A stretch of 51,914 nt of DNA. It comes from Candidatus Aeolococcus gillhamiae. Its GTDB lineage: Bacteria; Chloroflexota; Dormibacteria; Aeolococcales; Aeolococcaceae. Made by a program: the position numbers and the translations under genes. The first letter of the stretch is position 1; each line of letters starts with the position of its first letter. The stretch covers positions 1 through 51,914 of the forward strand of contig QHBU01000079.1 in the NCBI GenBank assembly GCA_003244045.1, written 5' to 3'. Below, piece after piece: positions 1-8,500 of the stretch. The notes below the pieces were generated by a model. The model had not been told where the DNA came from, made no database searches, and saw only the letters and a program-made list of their open reading frames with translations.

Positions 1-495
1 GGGGAAGGTCGGCGGAACCACGAACACGTGGTGAAGTTGCTTGGCGAGGATGGTGGCCGACGAGGCGTACGTCGACATGTACGTCACCTGGGCACGCTCG
101 AGGACGGGGGCGGTGGCGATGGCGGCGTCGCTGAATCCCGTGCCAAGAAAAGCCCATTCCTTGGGGTTGTCGATGACCTGGTGGGCGATGGCCACGCTGC
201 GATCGATGCTCTCGGTGTCGTCGAAGCTGTCGATAACAATCTTCGCCCCGCGGTACGGCCCGGCCGCGATGCCACCGGCGGCGTTGACCTGGTCGCGGGC
301 CAGCTGGGCTCCGTCGAGGATGTGCTGACCGTCTGCGGCCGCGTCGCCGGTCATGGGACCGACAACGGCGAGGTGAATGTCCGCAGACGGGCCGGAGGTG
401 CTCGGGGCCGCCGAGCCGCATGCGCTGAGGGCCGCGACGGCGAGGGCGAGCACGCACCGGGTGGCGGTGCGGTCGAATCGACGGGGTGCCAGCAT
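1..495 (-). CDS. Branched-chain amino acid ABC transporter substrate-binding lipoprotein (LivJ-like), 3' end beyond window
   Basis: This is the first 165 codons of an exported ligand-binding protein that would deliver branched-chain amino acids or similar ligands to an inner-membrane ABC transporter. The ATG at 495 opens a short signal peptide that ends in a lipobox-like stretch (LSACGS, Cys about residue 26). It is followed by the start of a type I periplasmic binding fold: HLAVVGPMTGD, then GAQLARDQVNAAGGI, typical of Leu/Ile/Val-binding proteins. It lies 25 bp downstream of the LivH-like permease gene on the same strand, so the two are probably one operon whose ATPase genes would lie outside the window. 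The reading frame stays open to base 1, so the gene is cut by the window edge. Family assignment is firm; the ligand is unknown. Confidence 0.88.
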   Translation of the reverse strand, partial: MLAPRRFDRTATRCVLALAVAALSACGSAAPSTSGPSADIHLAVVGPMTGDAAADGQHILDGAQLARDQVNAAGGIAAGPYRGAKIVIDSFDDTESIDRSVAIAHQVIDNPKEWAFLGTGFSDAAIATAPVLERAQVTYMSTYASSATILAKQLHHVFVVPPTFP

Positions 496-520
496 CAGCT
501 CTCCTATGTGGGACGCCCGG

Positions 521-1399
521 TCATGGACGCGACGAGACGGCAACGCGGCGGATGCCGTCGGGCCGGAGCAGGATCAGGGTGACAAGCGCCATGAGGCCGA
601 ACGCGTCCGCCCAGCTGGAGCCGATCATCACCTGTGCTACGGCGTCCAGCGTTCCGAGGATCACTCCGCCCGCGGCGGCGCCGCGGAGCGAGCCGCCGCC
701 GATGATCGCCGCGGTGAAGGCGAGCAACGTGATCCGCCACCCCGCCCCAGCACCCGCGCTGCGCACATGTGCGGCCAGCAGCACCCCTCCGCAGGCCCCG
801 ACCAGCCCCGCGCAGGCGTAGACGTACGCCGCCAGACGGCGCACCGGGATGCCGGTGAGCGCGGCGCCGAGCGGATCGTCCCTGACCGCCACCAGTGCTC
901 GGCCCCAGCGTCGATGAAACAGCAGCGAGGTGGCTGCCCCGACAACCGCGAGCAGTACGGCTGCGCCGAGAGCGGTGGTATCAAGGGCAGTGCTGCCGAC
1001 GACCACCGACCCGGTTCCCAGCACGGGCGGAAAGGACCGGTCGTCAGCTCCGAAGGGAGCCAGAGTGAGGTTGCGCAGCACCAGCGCTGCGCCGACCGTG
1101 GCGATGATCGGCGCAAGGCGGTCGGCGCCTCCGCGAAGTGGTCCCACCACGAGGTGGTCGACGAGGAGCGATGCCGCCATCGCCGCGGCAAGCGCCACGG
1201 CTACCGCCAGTGGAAGGTTACGAGTTGCGGCGTACACAACTGCCGAGAACACGGTGGCAAGCCCGATGGTGTCACCGAAGGCGAGATTTGCCTCGCCGAG
1301 CATGTGATACGCAGCGGTGAAGCCGACGGCGAGCAGCGCATAGAGCCCCCCGAGAGAGAGCGCAACCGCAATCGTGCTGGCAAGTAGCTGGCTGCTCAC
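521..1399 (-). CDS. Branched-chain amino acid ABC transporter permease (LivH-like)
   Basis: Polytopic inner-membrane permease of 292 residues, the usual LivH length, with about eight hydrophobic segments. The LivH-type cytoplasmic coupling loop is visible as GRALVAVRDDPLGAALTGI (about residues 180-200), and the conserved GG(S/A)LRGA loop follows near residue 240. I chose the GTG at 1399 because the protein then begins directly with the first hydrophobic segment (VSSQLLASTIAVALSLGGLY). The open frame extends further upstream to 1792 but that extension is antisense-like sequence overlapping the SRPBCC gene. It is followed after 25 bp by the substrate-binding lipoprotein gene, so the two very likely work together. 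The specific substrate cannot be told. Confidence 0.9.
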   Translation of the reverse strand: MSSQLLASTIAVALSLGGLYALLAVGFTAAYHMLGEANLAFGDTIGLATVFSAVVYAATRNLPLAVAVALAAAMAASLLVDHLVVGPLRGGADRLAPIIATVGAALVLRNLTLAPFGADDRSFPPVLGTGSVVVGSTALDTTALGAAVLLAVVGAATSLLFHRRWGRALVAVRDDPLGAALTGIPVRRLAAYVYACAGLVGACGGVLLAAHVRSAGAGAGWRITLLAFTAAIIGGGSLRGAAAGGVILGTLDAVAQVMIGSSWADAFGLMALVTLILLRPDGIRRVAVSSRP

Positions 1400-1440
1400 A
1401 GGCGCCGGGCACGCCCGACCAGAGACCCCAGTCGCATCTC

Positions 1441-1878
1441 TCAGCGCGTCCGATTCAGGTGGGTTCTCAGGCTGGCATCGGCCTTCCTGCCGACGCGGTT
1501 GAACACGAGTTGCATCAAAGGGTCGGCGATGCGGGAGATGCCCTTGAACACCAGTCGCGCGTCGTAGGTCACCGTGGAGGCGGAACCTGCCGGGACGATC
1601 GTGATGGTGTCGACAGAGCCAAACGTGCCGTTCCACGCTTCGAGCACGACACGTCTGCCTGCGTCGAACTCCGTGATCTCGTAGCGCAGCGGCACGCTGC
1701 GGCCGGCAAACTTCGACACGATCCGGAACGCCGATCCCATGCCGAGCGCGCCAGAGTCCAGCCGCCGCGCCTCGACGACGCTGGGATCCCATTCCGAGGC
1801 GTTGTCGAAGCTGGCCATGTACTCGAATGCATCGACAGGCGAGAGCATTGAATCGACCGAGGTCGTGTAGCGCGCCAT
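1441..1878 (-). CDS. SRPBCC / polyketide-cyclase-like ligand-binding protein
   Basis: A 145-residue protein with the START/SRPBCC helix-grip pattern: it begins ARYTTSVDSMLSPVDAFEYM (membrane-less, cytoplasmic), has the WDPSVVEARRL segment after the first helices, and ends in a long amphipathic C-terminal helix (FNRVGRKADASLRTHL). This family binds hydrophobic ligands and often covers actinobacterial CoxG-like or cyclase-like proteins. No catalytic residues can be named. The ATG at 1878 is preceded by a good Shine-Dalgarno (GAGAGGTGA, about 6 nt away). It is the first gene of the leftward group with LivH 41 bp downstream, but a functional link to the transporter is only inferred from position. 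Confidence 0.82.
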   Translation of the reverse strand: MARYTTSVDSMLSPVDAFEYMASFDNASEWDPSVVEARRLDSGALGMGSAFRIVSKFAGRSVPLRYEITEFDAGRRVVLEAWNGTFGSVDTITIVPAGSASTVTYDARLVFKGISRIADPLMQLVFNRVGRKADASLRTHLNRTR

Positions 1879-2080
1879 CGTGTCACCTCTCGAACCTATA
1901 CGTTAACATCCTACGGAACAAGCGCCCGGGCGGATCAGCGCCGCCTCGGCCGAATCGGGCTCTCGCCAGAGCGACAGGAAACATCCTTCATGATGCGGCT
2001 CCCACGCGGCCGCTGCAGTTGGCTTCCTTTGTCGGCATGACAAGAGAGAGGTGGGAACGCCGGAGACGAGTCGCGCTCCC

Positions 2081-2109
2081 TTCAGTCCGGCGCTGCCAGT
2101 CCCTAGAGT
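2081..2109 (+). promoter_or_regulatory. Candidate leaderless promoter of the exchanger gene
   Basis: A -10-like TAGAGT at 2104-2109 lies exactly 6 nt before the GTG start at 2116, with a weak -35-like TTCAGT at 2081-2086 (17-nt spacer). There is no Shine-Dalgarno. Transcription would begin at or next to the start codon. The rest of the 237-bp gap (1879-2115) shows nothing else I can support. Confidence 0.45.
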
Positions 2110-2115
2110 GGCGCG

Positions 2116-3054
2116 GTGAACGCCCCCCTGTCCGTCCTCGCATTCGTCGCAGGTGTAGCCTTAGTTGTTGCCGCAACCGAGCGATTGCTCGAAGGCTTGG
2201 TCGGGATTGCCAGCGCGCTTCGACTTGCACCGTTTGTGGTGAGCGCGGTTCTCTCCGGCCTTGAGGCTGAAAATATTGCGGTCGGATTGATCGCCGGGCA
2301 CAACAATCAGGCTGAGATCGCCTTGGGCACGGCATTCGGCGGCGCGACCTTCCTTGTCTGCATAGCGCTTGGCCTCGGTGCAGTCGTGGCTCCCCTGCGG
2401 GTCACGTTGCCGAAGGGCGTTGTGTACTTGCTGGCCGGTGCGCCGATTGTGTCTGGTCTCGCTCTGCTTGGGGGTACCACCGCGCGTCTATCAGGGGTCG
2501 TGTTGCTACTCGCGTTTGCTGCCGCGATGATGTACTTGGTCAGCGCTTCGAAGAATCACACGTTTGTCGACTCCAGCGAAGTACGAGAGGCTCTGCAGGA
2601 ACCGTGCAAATTGTGGGTATCAGCGATTGTGTCCATCGCTGGCATTGCCGTCATCACTGGAGGCGGAGAGCTAGTCGCGCAGGGCGCTTCCGGAGTCATC
2701 TCCGCTTTCGGTGTACCGGCTCTACTGATGGGCATGGTGATTACCCCTGCGGCGATAGAAGCAGAGGAGGTGGTCCGCCAGATCGTCCCCGCCAAACGAG
2801 GCTTTCCGGATGTCGCCGCCGGCAACGTGATCGGAACCGTGCTGTATTTCACTCTGTTCAACCTCGGATTGATCGCTCTAATCACCCCGGTCGCGGTCCC
2901 AAGGCTTACTCGACTTCTCGATTGGCCCTTCCTGGTCGGCGTCTCGCTACTGGCGGCGTTCTTTCTGCTGCGTGGACGCGTCACCAGGTTGGGCGGCTTG
3001 GTCCTGGTGGTTCTGGGAGTGACCTACGGAGCCCTTCATGTGTTCGCCCGATGA
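2116..3054 (+). CDS. Sodium/calcium exchanger (CaCA) family membrane protein
   Basis: A 312-residue membrane protein with about ten transmembrane segments and the two inverted alpha-repeats of the CaCA superfamily. The first repeat reads VLSGLEAENIAVGL with HNNQAEIALGTAFGG behind it (about residues 45-78). The second reads ITPAAIEAEEVVRQI with DVAAGNVIGTV behind it (about 208-245). The paired acidic residues (E in LEAEN and in AIEAEE) sit where cation-coordinating glutamates lie in YrbG/NCX proteins, though the surrounding motifs are divergent. The likely role is cation/proton or Na+/Ca2+ antiport across the cytoplasmic membrane. It starts with GTG and seems leaderless. It stands alone between divergently oriented groups. 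Confidence 0.85.
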   Translation: MNAPLSVLAFVAGVALVVAATERLLEGLVGIASALRLAPFVVSAVLSGLEAENIAVGLIAGHNNQAEIALGTAFGGATFLVCIALGLGAVVAPLRVTLPKGVVYLLAGAPIVSGLALLGGTTARLSGVVLLLAFAAAMMYLVSASKNHTFVDSSEVREALQEPCKLWVSAIVSIAGIAVITGGGELVAQGASGVISAFGVPALLMGMVITPAAIEAEEVVRQIVPAKRGFPDVAAGNVIGTVLYFTLFNLGLIALITPVAVPRLTRLLDWPFLVGVSLLAAFFLLRGRVTRLGGLVLVVLGVTYGALHVFAR

Positions 3055-3133
3055 GCCCCGCCTGGGACTTCAGTGCGGACTCCAGGGGCAGGGCGCGCCC
3101 ATCCCGAAGGGGCGGCGGTGCCAGCCAGAGTTG

Positions 3134-3341
3134 CAGCGGGTCGGTCTCGGCAAGCGGGGTCCCAGGACTTTCATCCACGCAGCGTCGGCGATGGCACGGT
3201 AGGCGGCGGGATCAAACGGCGTTTGCAGCTCGGCCACGCCCTCGAAGAAGCGCTCCATCCCTGCCGGCGTGAACATCACGAGGAGCCTCGCCGGCTCGTC
3301 GCCGACGTTCTGAAAACAGTGAGGCGTGCCGCACCGCACGC
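3134..3341 (-). pseudogene. Cupin-domain protein, 3' remnant with frameshift
   Basis: The minus strand encodes the C-terminal part of a small cupin: CGTPHCFQNVGDEPARLLV, then FTPAGMERFFEGVAEL. Everything upstream of the cupin's second half is missing: homology begins abruptly at about 3338, where the plus-strand MMPL reading begins. Near the 3' end the frame also breaks. WMKVLGP runs on in frame as RLPRPT, while the expected family ending LAETDPL is found one frame over, consistent with a one-base loss in the G/C run at about 3156-3161. The remnant therefore has two lesions and cannot make a working cupin. I see no start codon with a ribosome-binding site. Confidence 0.7.
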
Positions 3342-5144
3342 TTGATCGGGCACGCCCAGACCGGCGACGGGGCATTTCTGACCAAGGACGGCCGCACCGA
3401 GTATTCGTACGCCTTCGATCCTCGCCAGAAGGGATTCATCGCCCCCAACCAGGCGCTGCTCGAGCACGCGATCGCGGTCAACGCGCCAACGGGAACGACC
3501 GGATACGTCACCGGCCTCGACCCGCTGGCCCAGACCACCGGCTCGTCATCCGGCCCCGGGGTGCTGCTCGAGACCATCCTCGGCGGTCTCGGTGCCCTGG
3601 CCGTGCTCGTGTTCGTCTTCGCCTCGCTGCTGGCGCTCATCCCGCTGGCGATCGCGGTTGTGGCCATCCTGACGACCTTCCTCGTCCTCCTCGGCGTCAC
3701 CTACGTCGCGGATATCAGCTTCATCGTGCAGTTCCTCGTCTCGCTCATCGGACTGGGTGTGGCGATCGACTACTCGCTGCTGATCGTCACCCGGTGGCGC
3801 GAGGAACGCGGTCATGGGCGCTCCAACCACGAAGCGGTCCTCGCCGCCATGGACACCGCGGGACGTGCGGTGGTGTTCAGCGGCCTGACCGTCGCGATCG
3901 GCCTGCTCGCGCTAGTGGTGATCCCCGTGCCGTTTCTGCGGTCGATCGGCTTCGGAGGCATGCTGATCCCGCTGGTCAGCGTCGCCGTGGCCATGACGCT
4001 GCTGCCGGCCATCCTGGCGAGCATCGGTCCGCGCGTCGACTGGCCGCGGATCCGCAAAGAGAGCAGGGCCAGTCCGTTCTGGACGCGCTGGGGGCGGCTC
4101 ATCGTCCGCCGGCGCGTGGTTGCCGCCGTCTCGGCGGCGGTCATTCTCGTGGGGCTGGCGATCCCTTACGTGAGCCTGCAGATCGGCCAGGCGTCATCGA
4201 ACTCGCTGGCCACTACGGGACCGGCGGTTGACGGACTGCACGCGCTCGACGCCGCGGGCGTCCCTCGCGGTGCGCTGACGCCGATGATCGTGCTGACCAT
4301 GTCCGGTGGGCAGACGGCGGTGGTCCAACGTCTCCGCGGTGTCGGCGCACTCTTCGATGTCACCGCCACCACGGATCCCGCCGACGCGCGCAACGGGACG
4401 ACGCTCCTGCTGGCGGTGCCGCAGCAGGAGACATCCAACGCCGACACCATCGACGTGGTGCGCCAGGTCCGCGCAGCGCTCTCCGGGACGCCGCCGGCGC
4501 TCGGGGTCAGCGGCGTCGGCCCGCTGCAACTTGACTACCAGGCGGGCGTGTACGGCAACCTCCCATACGTGATCCTTGTGATCGTGGTGGTCACGTTCCT
4601 GCTGCTGGCGCGCGCCTTCCGATCGCTGCTCCTGCCGCTGAAGGCAGTCCTCCTCAACCTGCTCTCCCTGGCCGCGACCTTCGGCGGATTGGTACTGTTC
4701 TGGCAGTGGGGCCACGGCTCCAGCCAGGTGTTCGGCATCGCCCCGACCGGATCGATCACCTTCTGGTTGCCAGTGATGATCTTTGCGTTCCTCTTCGGTC
4801 TGTCGATGGACTATGAGGTGTTCATCCTCAGCCGAATCCGCGAGGAGTACGACCATGCCGGTAACACCGATGCAGCGGTGATCACCGGCCTCGGCCGGAC
4901 CGGGCGGCTGGTGACGTCGGCGGCACTCATCCTCTTCCTGGCCTTCATCTCGCTGGCGAGCGGCCCGCAGACGGACATCAAGGTGTTCGCAACCGGCCTC
5001 GGGTTCGGCATCCTCTTGGATGCAACCGTGGTGCGCATGCTCCTCGTCCCCGCATTGGTGTCGATGTTCGGGCGGTGGAACTGGTACATGCCCAGAGCGC
5101 TGGCCCGGGTCCTGCGTGTGCCCGCCTCGCAGAGCGGCGCCTGA
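3342..5144 (+). CDS. MMPL/RND-family transporter, N-terminally truncated
   Basis: A 600-residue membrane protein of the MMPL family, which exports lipids or drugs. Two blocks of transmembrane segments are present, each with the family signature: GLGVAIDYSLLIVTRWREE in the first half and LFGLSMDYEVFILSRIREE in the second (the charged/Tyr pairs of the proton relay), plus the second extracytoplasmic domain between them. Intact relatives begin with a transmembrane helix and a first extracytoplasmic domain of well over 100 residues. Here only the last approximately 60 residues of that domain (from GDGAFLTKDGRT) precede TM2. The proposed TTG start has no Shine-Dalgarno and the frame stays open into the cupin remnant. 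The gene is thus probably non-functional although its remaining frame is intact. It ends 2 bp before the aldo/keto reductase pseudogene. Confidence 0.8.
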   Translation: MIGHAQTGDGAFLTKDGRTEYSYAFDPRQKGFIAPNQALLEHAIAVNAPTGTTGYVTGLDPLAQTTGSSSGPGVLLETILGGLGALAVLVFVFASLLALIPLAIAVVAILTTFLVLLGVTYVADISFIVQFLVSLIGLGVAIDYSLLIVTRWREERGHGRSNHEAVLAAMDTAGRAVVFSGLTVAIGLLALVVIPVPFLRSIGFGGMLIPLVSVAVAMTLLPAILASIGPRVDWPRIRKESRASPFWTRWGRLIVRRRVVAAVSAAVILVGLAIPYVSLQIGQASSNSLATTGPAVDGLHALDAAGVPRGALTPMIVLTMSGGQTAVVQRLRGVGALFDVTATTDPADARNGTTLLLAVPQQETSNADTIDVVRQVRAALSGTPPALGVSGVGPLQLDYQAGVYGNLPYVILVIVVVTFLLLARAFRSLLLPLKAVLLNLLSLAATFGGLVLFWQWGHGSSQVFGIAPTGSITFWLPVMIFAFLFGLSMDYEVFILSRIREEYDHAGNTDAAVITGLGRTGRLVTSAALILFLAFISLASGPQTDIKVFATGLGFGILLDATVVRMLLVPALVSMFGRWNWYMPRALARVLRVPASQSGA

Positions 5145-5146
5145 CC

Positions 5147-6135
5147 ATGGAGAAGCGAAAGCTGGCTGACCTTGAGGTCTCCACGCTGGGGCTCGGGTGC
5201 ATGGGGATGTCGGCGTTCTACGGCGCGGCTGACTAGGGTGAGGCGGTGGCGACGATCCAGCGCGCGCTGGAGCTTGGCATCGCCTTCCTGGACACCGCGC
5301 AGATGTACGGGCCCCTGACCAATGAGGAGCTCGTCGGTCGCGCCATCAAGGGTCACCGCGACGAGTACGTCATCGCCACCAAGTTCGCGCGCCGCGCCGA
5401 TCACGCCGTCGCCGGCGACATGTCGACGCTCGGACCGGTCGATGGCTCGGCGGAGCACGTGCGCAGCTCGATCGAGGGTTCTCTGACGCGCCTCGGCACC
5501 GACCATGTCGACCTCCACTACCAGCACCGCGTGGATCCGAAGGTCGAGATCGAGGAAACCGTCGGAGCGATGAAGGCGCTGGTCGAGCAGGGCAAGGTTC
5601 TGCACATTGGGCTCAGCGAGGCCGCACCCGAGACGATCCGCCGCGCCCACGCGGTGCACCCGATCACCGCCGTGCAGACGGAGTACTCGTTGTGGACCCG
5701 CGACCCCGCGCGGAGATTCTCCCCCTCTGTCGCGACCTTGGCATCGGCTTCGTGCCGTACTCGCCGCTGGGACGCTGATTCCTCTCCGGGCGATTCACCT
5801 CGCCGGACGAGCTCGACGAGGGCGACTTCCGGCGCCACGGACCTCGATTCAGCGGCGCCAACCTGGAGGCCAACCTGCGGCTGGCCGCCAAGGTGGCGGA
5901 GATCGCCCGCGATAAGGAGATCACGCCCGCTCAGCTCGCGCTCGCGTGGGTGCTCGCGCAGGGCAGGGACCTTGTGCCCATCCCGGGCACCAAGCGCCGC
6001 GCCTACCTGGAGCAGAACGCCCGCGCGGTGGAGGTCGTGCTGACCAGCGCGGACCTCGCGAGGATCGACGCGGAGCTGCCGGACGTCGCCGGCGCGCGTT
6101 ATGACGATGCAGGCATGGCGTCGGTCGACCGCTGA
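5147..6135 (+). pseudogene. Aldo/keto reductase, pseudogene (two stops, one frameshift)
   Basis: Read through its lesions this is a full-length aldo/keto reductase of about 329 residues (AKR13-like): it starts MEKRKLADLEVSTLGLGCMG, has the catalytic-region segments [18 protein letters not shown] (Asp, Tyr) and [11 protein letters not shown] (Lys), the active-site His region [11 protein letters not shown], and the NADPH-binding end [17 protein letters not shown]. Three disabling changes are visible. There is an in-frame TAG at 5234-5236 (GAAD*GEAV), a one-base deletion at about 5708-5710 (after WTRDP; the frame resumes as [13 protein letters not shown]), and a TGA at 5776-5778 where relatives have Gly (SPLGR*FLSGRF). 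The C-terminal piece from about 5893 is still open. Its ATG is 2 bp after the MMPL stop. Confidence 0.9.
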
Positions 6136-6277
6136 TCAGCGCGGCGAGGTCGCATCAACGCCCGCCGCACCGATCGTGTCCGGTCTGCGTGTTGCCCCAC
6201 CGAACTCGCTGATTGGAGACAGGGCTTACCGCGGTAGACACCCGTAGATGCCGGAACCGGTTCGCTACTGTCGAAGG

Positions 6278-7123
6278 GTGAGAGACGGCGAGTCCACCGA
6301 ACAACCGCGGCGGTCCCCGCCGCTGCCGGCGCTGACGGAGCCGGACATCGTTGCCAGGCTGCGTGCCGCCGGCTGCGTCTTCGCCGAGGACGAGGCACGG
6401 ATGCTGGTGGCGGCGGCACCCACCCCCGCAGACCTCGCCGCCATGGTGGAGCGCCGTACTGGCGGGTTGCCTCTCGAATACGTGATCGGCTGGGCGGAGT
6501 TCTGCGGTCTGCGCGTGGCCGTCGACGAGGGAGTGTTCGTCCCCCGACATCGAACCGAGTTCCTCGTCGACCGCGCGATGGCGCTGCTCCGGCCGGGAGC
6601 GGTGGTCCTCGACGTCTGCTGTGGCACCGGTGCCATCGGTGCCGCGCTGGTCGCAGCCATCCCGCGGATCCAACTGCACGCCACCGACATCAGCGACGCG
6701 GCCGTGCTATGCGCGCGGCGCAACCTGGCTCACCTTGGCGCCCGCGTGTACCACGGTGACCTGTACACCGCGCTGCCGGCACCGCTGTGCGGCGCCGTCG
6801 ACGTGATGGTCGCGAATGTTCCCTACGTGCCCAGCGCGGATGTCGAGATGCTCCCGCGCGAGGCGCGCATCTACGAGGCGCGCGAAGCGCTGGACGGCGG
6901 CACGGACGGACTTGACGTGCTCAGGCGCCTGGCAGCGGAGGCGGTGGTGTGGCTGGCGCCGAGTGGGCACCTGCTGGTTGAGACCACCGAGCGACAGGCG
7001 CAGACGGCGGTGGCGATCTTCAGCCACGATGGCTTGATTCCCCACGTGGAGCGGTCCGACGAGCTCGAGGCGACCGTCATCGTCGGGACGAGGCCGGCGG
7101 CACCGACCAGATCAGCGGTCTAA
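6278..7123 (+). CDS. PrmC/HemK-like protein N5-glutamine methyltransferase
   Basis: An S-adenosylmethionine-dependent methyltransferase of 281 residues. It has an N-terminal helical part, the PrmC-type linker GGLPLEYVIGWAEFCGL and VFVPRHRTEFLV, the SAM-binding motif VLDVCCGTGAIGAAL and the substrate motif NVPYVP in place of the canonical NPPY. It ends in a beta-strand-rich cap (LVETTERQ). PrmC methylates the GGQ glutamine of release factors; the NPPY-to-NVPY change marks the actinobacterial paralog group usually annotated only as putative, so the target protein is uncertain. I prefer the GTG at 6278 because a TACTGT -10 box sits 6 nt upstream (leaderless); an in-frame ATG at 6248 would add ten residues. 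No operon partners. Confidence 0.82.
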   Translation: MRDGESTEQPRRSPPLPALTEPDIVARLRAAGCVFAEDEARMLVAAAPTPADLAAMVERRTGGLPLEYVIGWAEFCGLRVAVDEGVFVPRHRTEFLVDRAMALLRPGAVVLDVCCGTGAIGAALVAAIPRIQLHATDISDAAVLCARRNLAHLGARVYHGDLYTALPAPLCGAVDVMVANVPYVPSADVEMLPREARIYEAREALDGGTDGLDVLRRLAAEAVVWLAPSGHLLVETTERQAQTAVAIFSHDGLIPHVERSDELEATVIVGTRPAAPTRSAV

Positions 7124-7140
7124 CGCCGCCGTCGACGCGC

Positions 7141-8496
7141 TCAGGCGCGCGCCACACTGGCGCTGCGCCGTGACAGCGAGTCGATGGCGACCGCGACGAG
7201 CAGGACCAGGCCGGTGACGATGAACTCCCATTCCACGTGCAGCCCGAGCAGGAACATGCCGTTGTAGATGCCGCCGATCACCAGGCCGCCGAGCAGGCCG
7301 TGCAACACGCGGCCTCGGCCACCGAACAGGCTGGTCCCGCCGATCACTGCCGCCGCCACCGCGTACAGCGTGAGCTGGCCGCCGTTGATGTTGTTCGATG
7401 CGCCGCCGAGGTACGAGACGTACAGGATTCCGGCAATCCCCGCGGTGACCGAGCACAGGATGAAGGCGATGGTACGGATGCGCGCCAGGCTGATGCCCGC
7501 TCGTCGGGCTGCTTCGGGATTGCCGCCGATGGCGTAGATGTAGCGGCCGAATCGTGTCCTCTCCAGGAGCAGCATCCACAACGCGAATACCCCGAGCACG
7601 ACCGGGATGACCCAGGGCACGCCGGCGACCGTTCCGAAATTGGCGCGGTTGACGTTGCAGATGGCCACCACGACCACCCCGACCACTGCGATGGCCACGA
7701 TCTTGATCATGGTGAGCGCGCGCGGCGGGGCCACCAGCCCGCTGCGCCGGCGACGCGCGTCTCGCAACCACAGGCTCACGCTGAGCAGGCCGACGATGAT
7801 GATCATCACGATCCAGCTGATGGTCGGGTCGATCCCGCTGCCATTCATGAGGTCGTAGAGCGCCTTCTGGTTTGGCGAGTTGCCGTTCAGGCTCGGGTAG
7901 CCCGAGAAAGGCCCGAAGCTGAGGACAATGAGCACGACTCCGTTGAGGATGAGGAAGCCGGCCAGCGTGACGATGAAGGACGGAACGCGCACGCGTGTGA
8001 TCACGGACCCCATTACCAAGCCCCACAAGGCAAGGGCCAGCAGTGCGGCGGCGATCGCGGCTAGCCAGTGCCAATTGGTTGTGCTCGGCTGCACCAGCTG
8101 CACCGCGATGACACCGGCGAGGGGTCCCGAGTAGCCGACGGAGAGGTCGATCTCGCCCAGCAGCAGGACGAAGCACTCCGCCATGGCCAGCACCATGAAT
8201 ACCGCACTCTGCTGGAAGAGGTTGACGAGGTTCTTGGGGTCGAGGAAGACGTTACTGGGGCTGATCGCCTCGAAGACGATGGCGATGAGCACCATGCCGA
8301 CGAGAACGGGGAGCACTCCGCTGTCGCCGTTGCGCACGCGAGCGGCCCAGCCGCGGAGATACTCGCCAAGGGACTGGGCGACCAGCGACGGTGGAACCAC
8401 CAGCTCCGCCGCGGCAGCAGCCTCGGCGGTCTCCGGCGCCGGCGGCTCCTCCCCGGCGCTCTGCAGCGCTGTCACGGGTTCGTCGACACGAGCCAT
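7141..8496 (-). CDS. Sugar ABC transporter permease (XylH/RbsC type)
   Basis: A 451-residue inner-membrane permease of the ribose/xylose class. After an Ala/Glu-rich cytoplasmic N-terminus (about 60 residues) come about ten transmembrane segments. Family landmarks are AECFVLLLGEIDLSVG, TRVRVPSFIVTLAGFLILNG, the coupling loop RYIYAIGGNPEAARRAGI, and the end AVIGGTSLFGGRGRVLHGLLG. The ATG at 8496 has a good ribosome site (GGGGAG, 8 nt upstream); the open frame reaches 8526 but lacks such support. It follows the ATPase gene after 4 bp and is the last gene of the ROK-binding protein-ATPase-permease operon. Length is toward the XylH end of the family, so a pentose or similar sugar is a reasonable guess. 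Confidence 0.92.
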   Translation of the reverse strand: MARVDEPVTALQSAGEEPPAPETAEAAAAAELVVPPSLVAQSLGEYLRGWAARVRNGDSGVLPVLVGMVLIAIVFEAISPSNVFLDPKNLVNLFQQSAVFMVLAMAECFVLLLGEIDLSVGYSGPLAGVIAVQLVQPSTTNWHWLAAIAAALLALALWGLVMGSVITRVRVPSFIVTLAGFLILNGVVLIVLSFGPFSGYPSLNGNSPNQKALYDLMNGSGIDPTISWIVMIIIVGLLSVSLWLRDARRRRSGLVAPPRALTMIKIVAIAVVGVVVVAICNVNRANFGTVAGVPWVIPVVLGVFALWMLLLERTRFGRYIYAIGGNPEAARRAGISLARIRTIAFILCSVTAGIAGILYVSYLGGASNNINGGQLTLYAVAAAVIGGTSLFGGRGRVLHGLLGGLVIGGIYNGMFLLGLHVEWEFIVTGLVLLVAVAIDSLSRRSASVARA

Positions 8497-8500
8497 TCGC

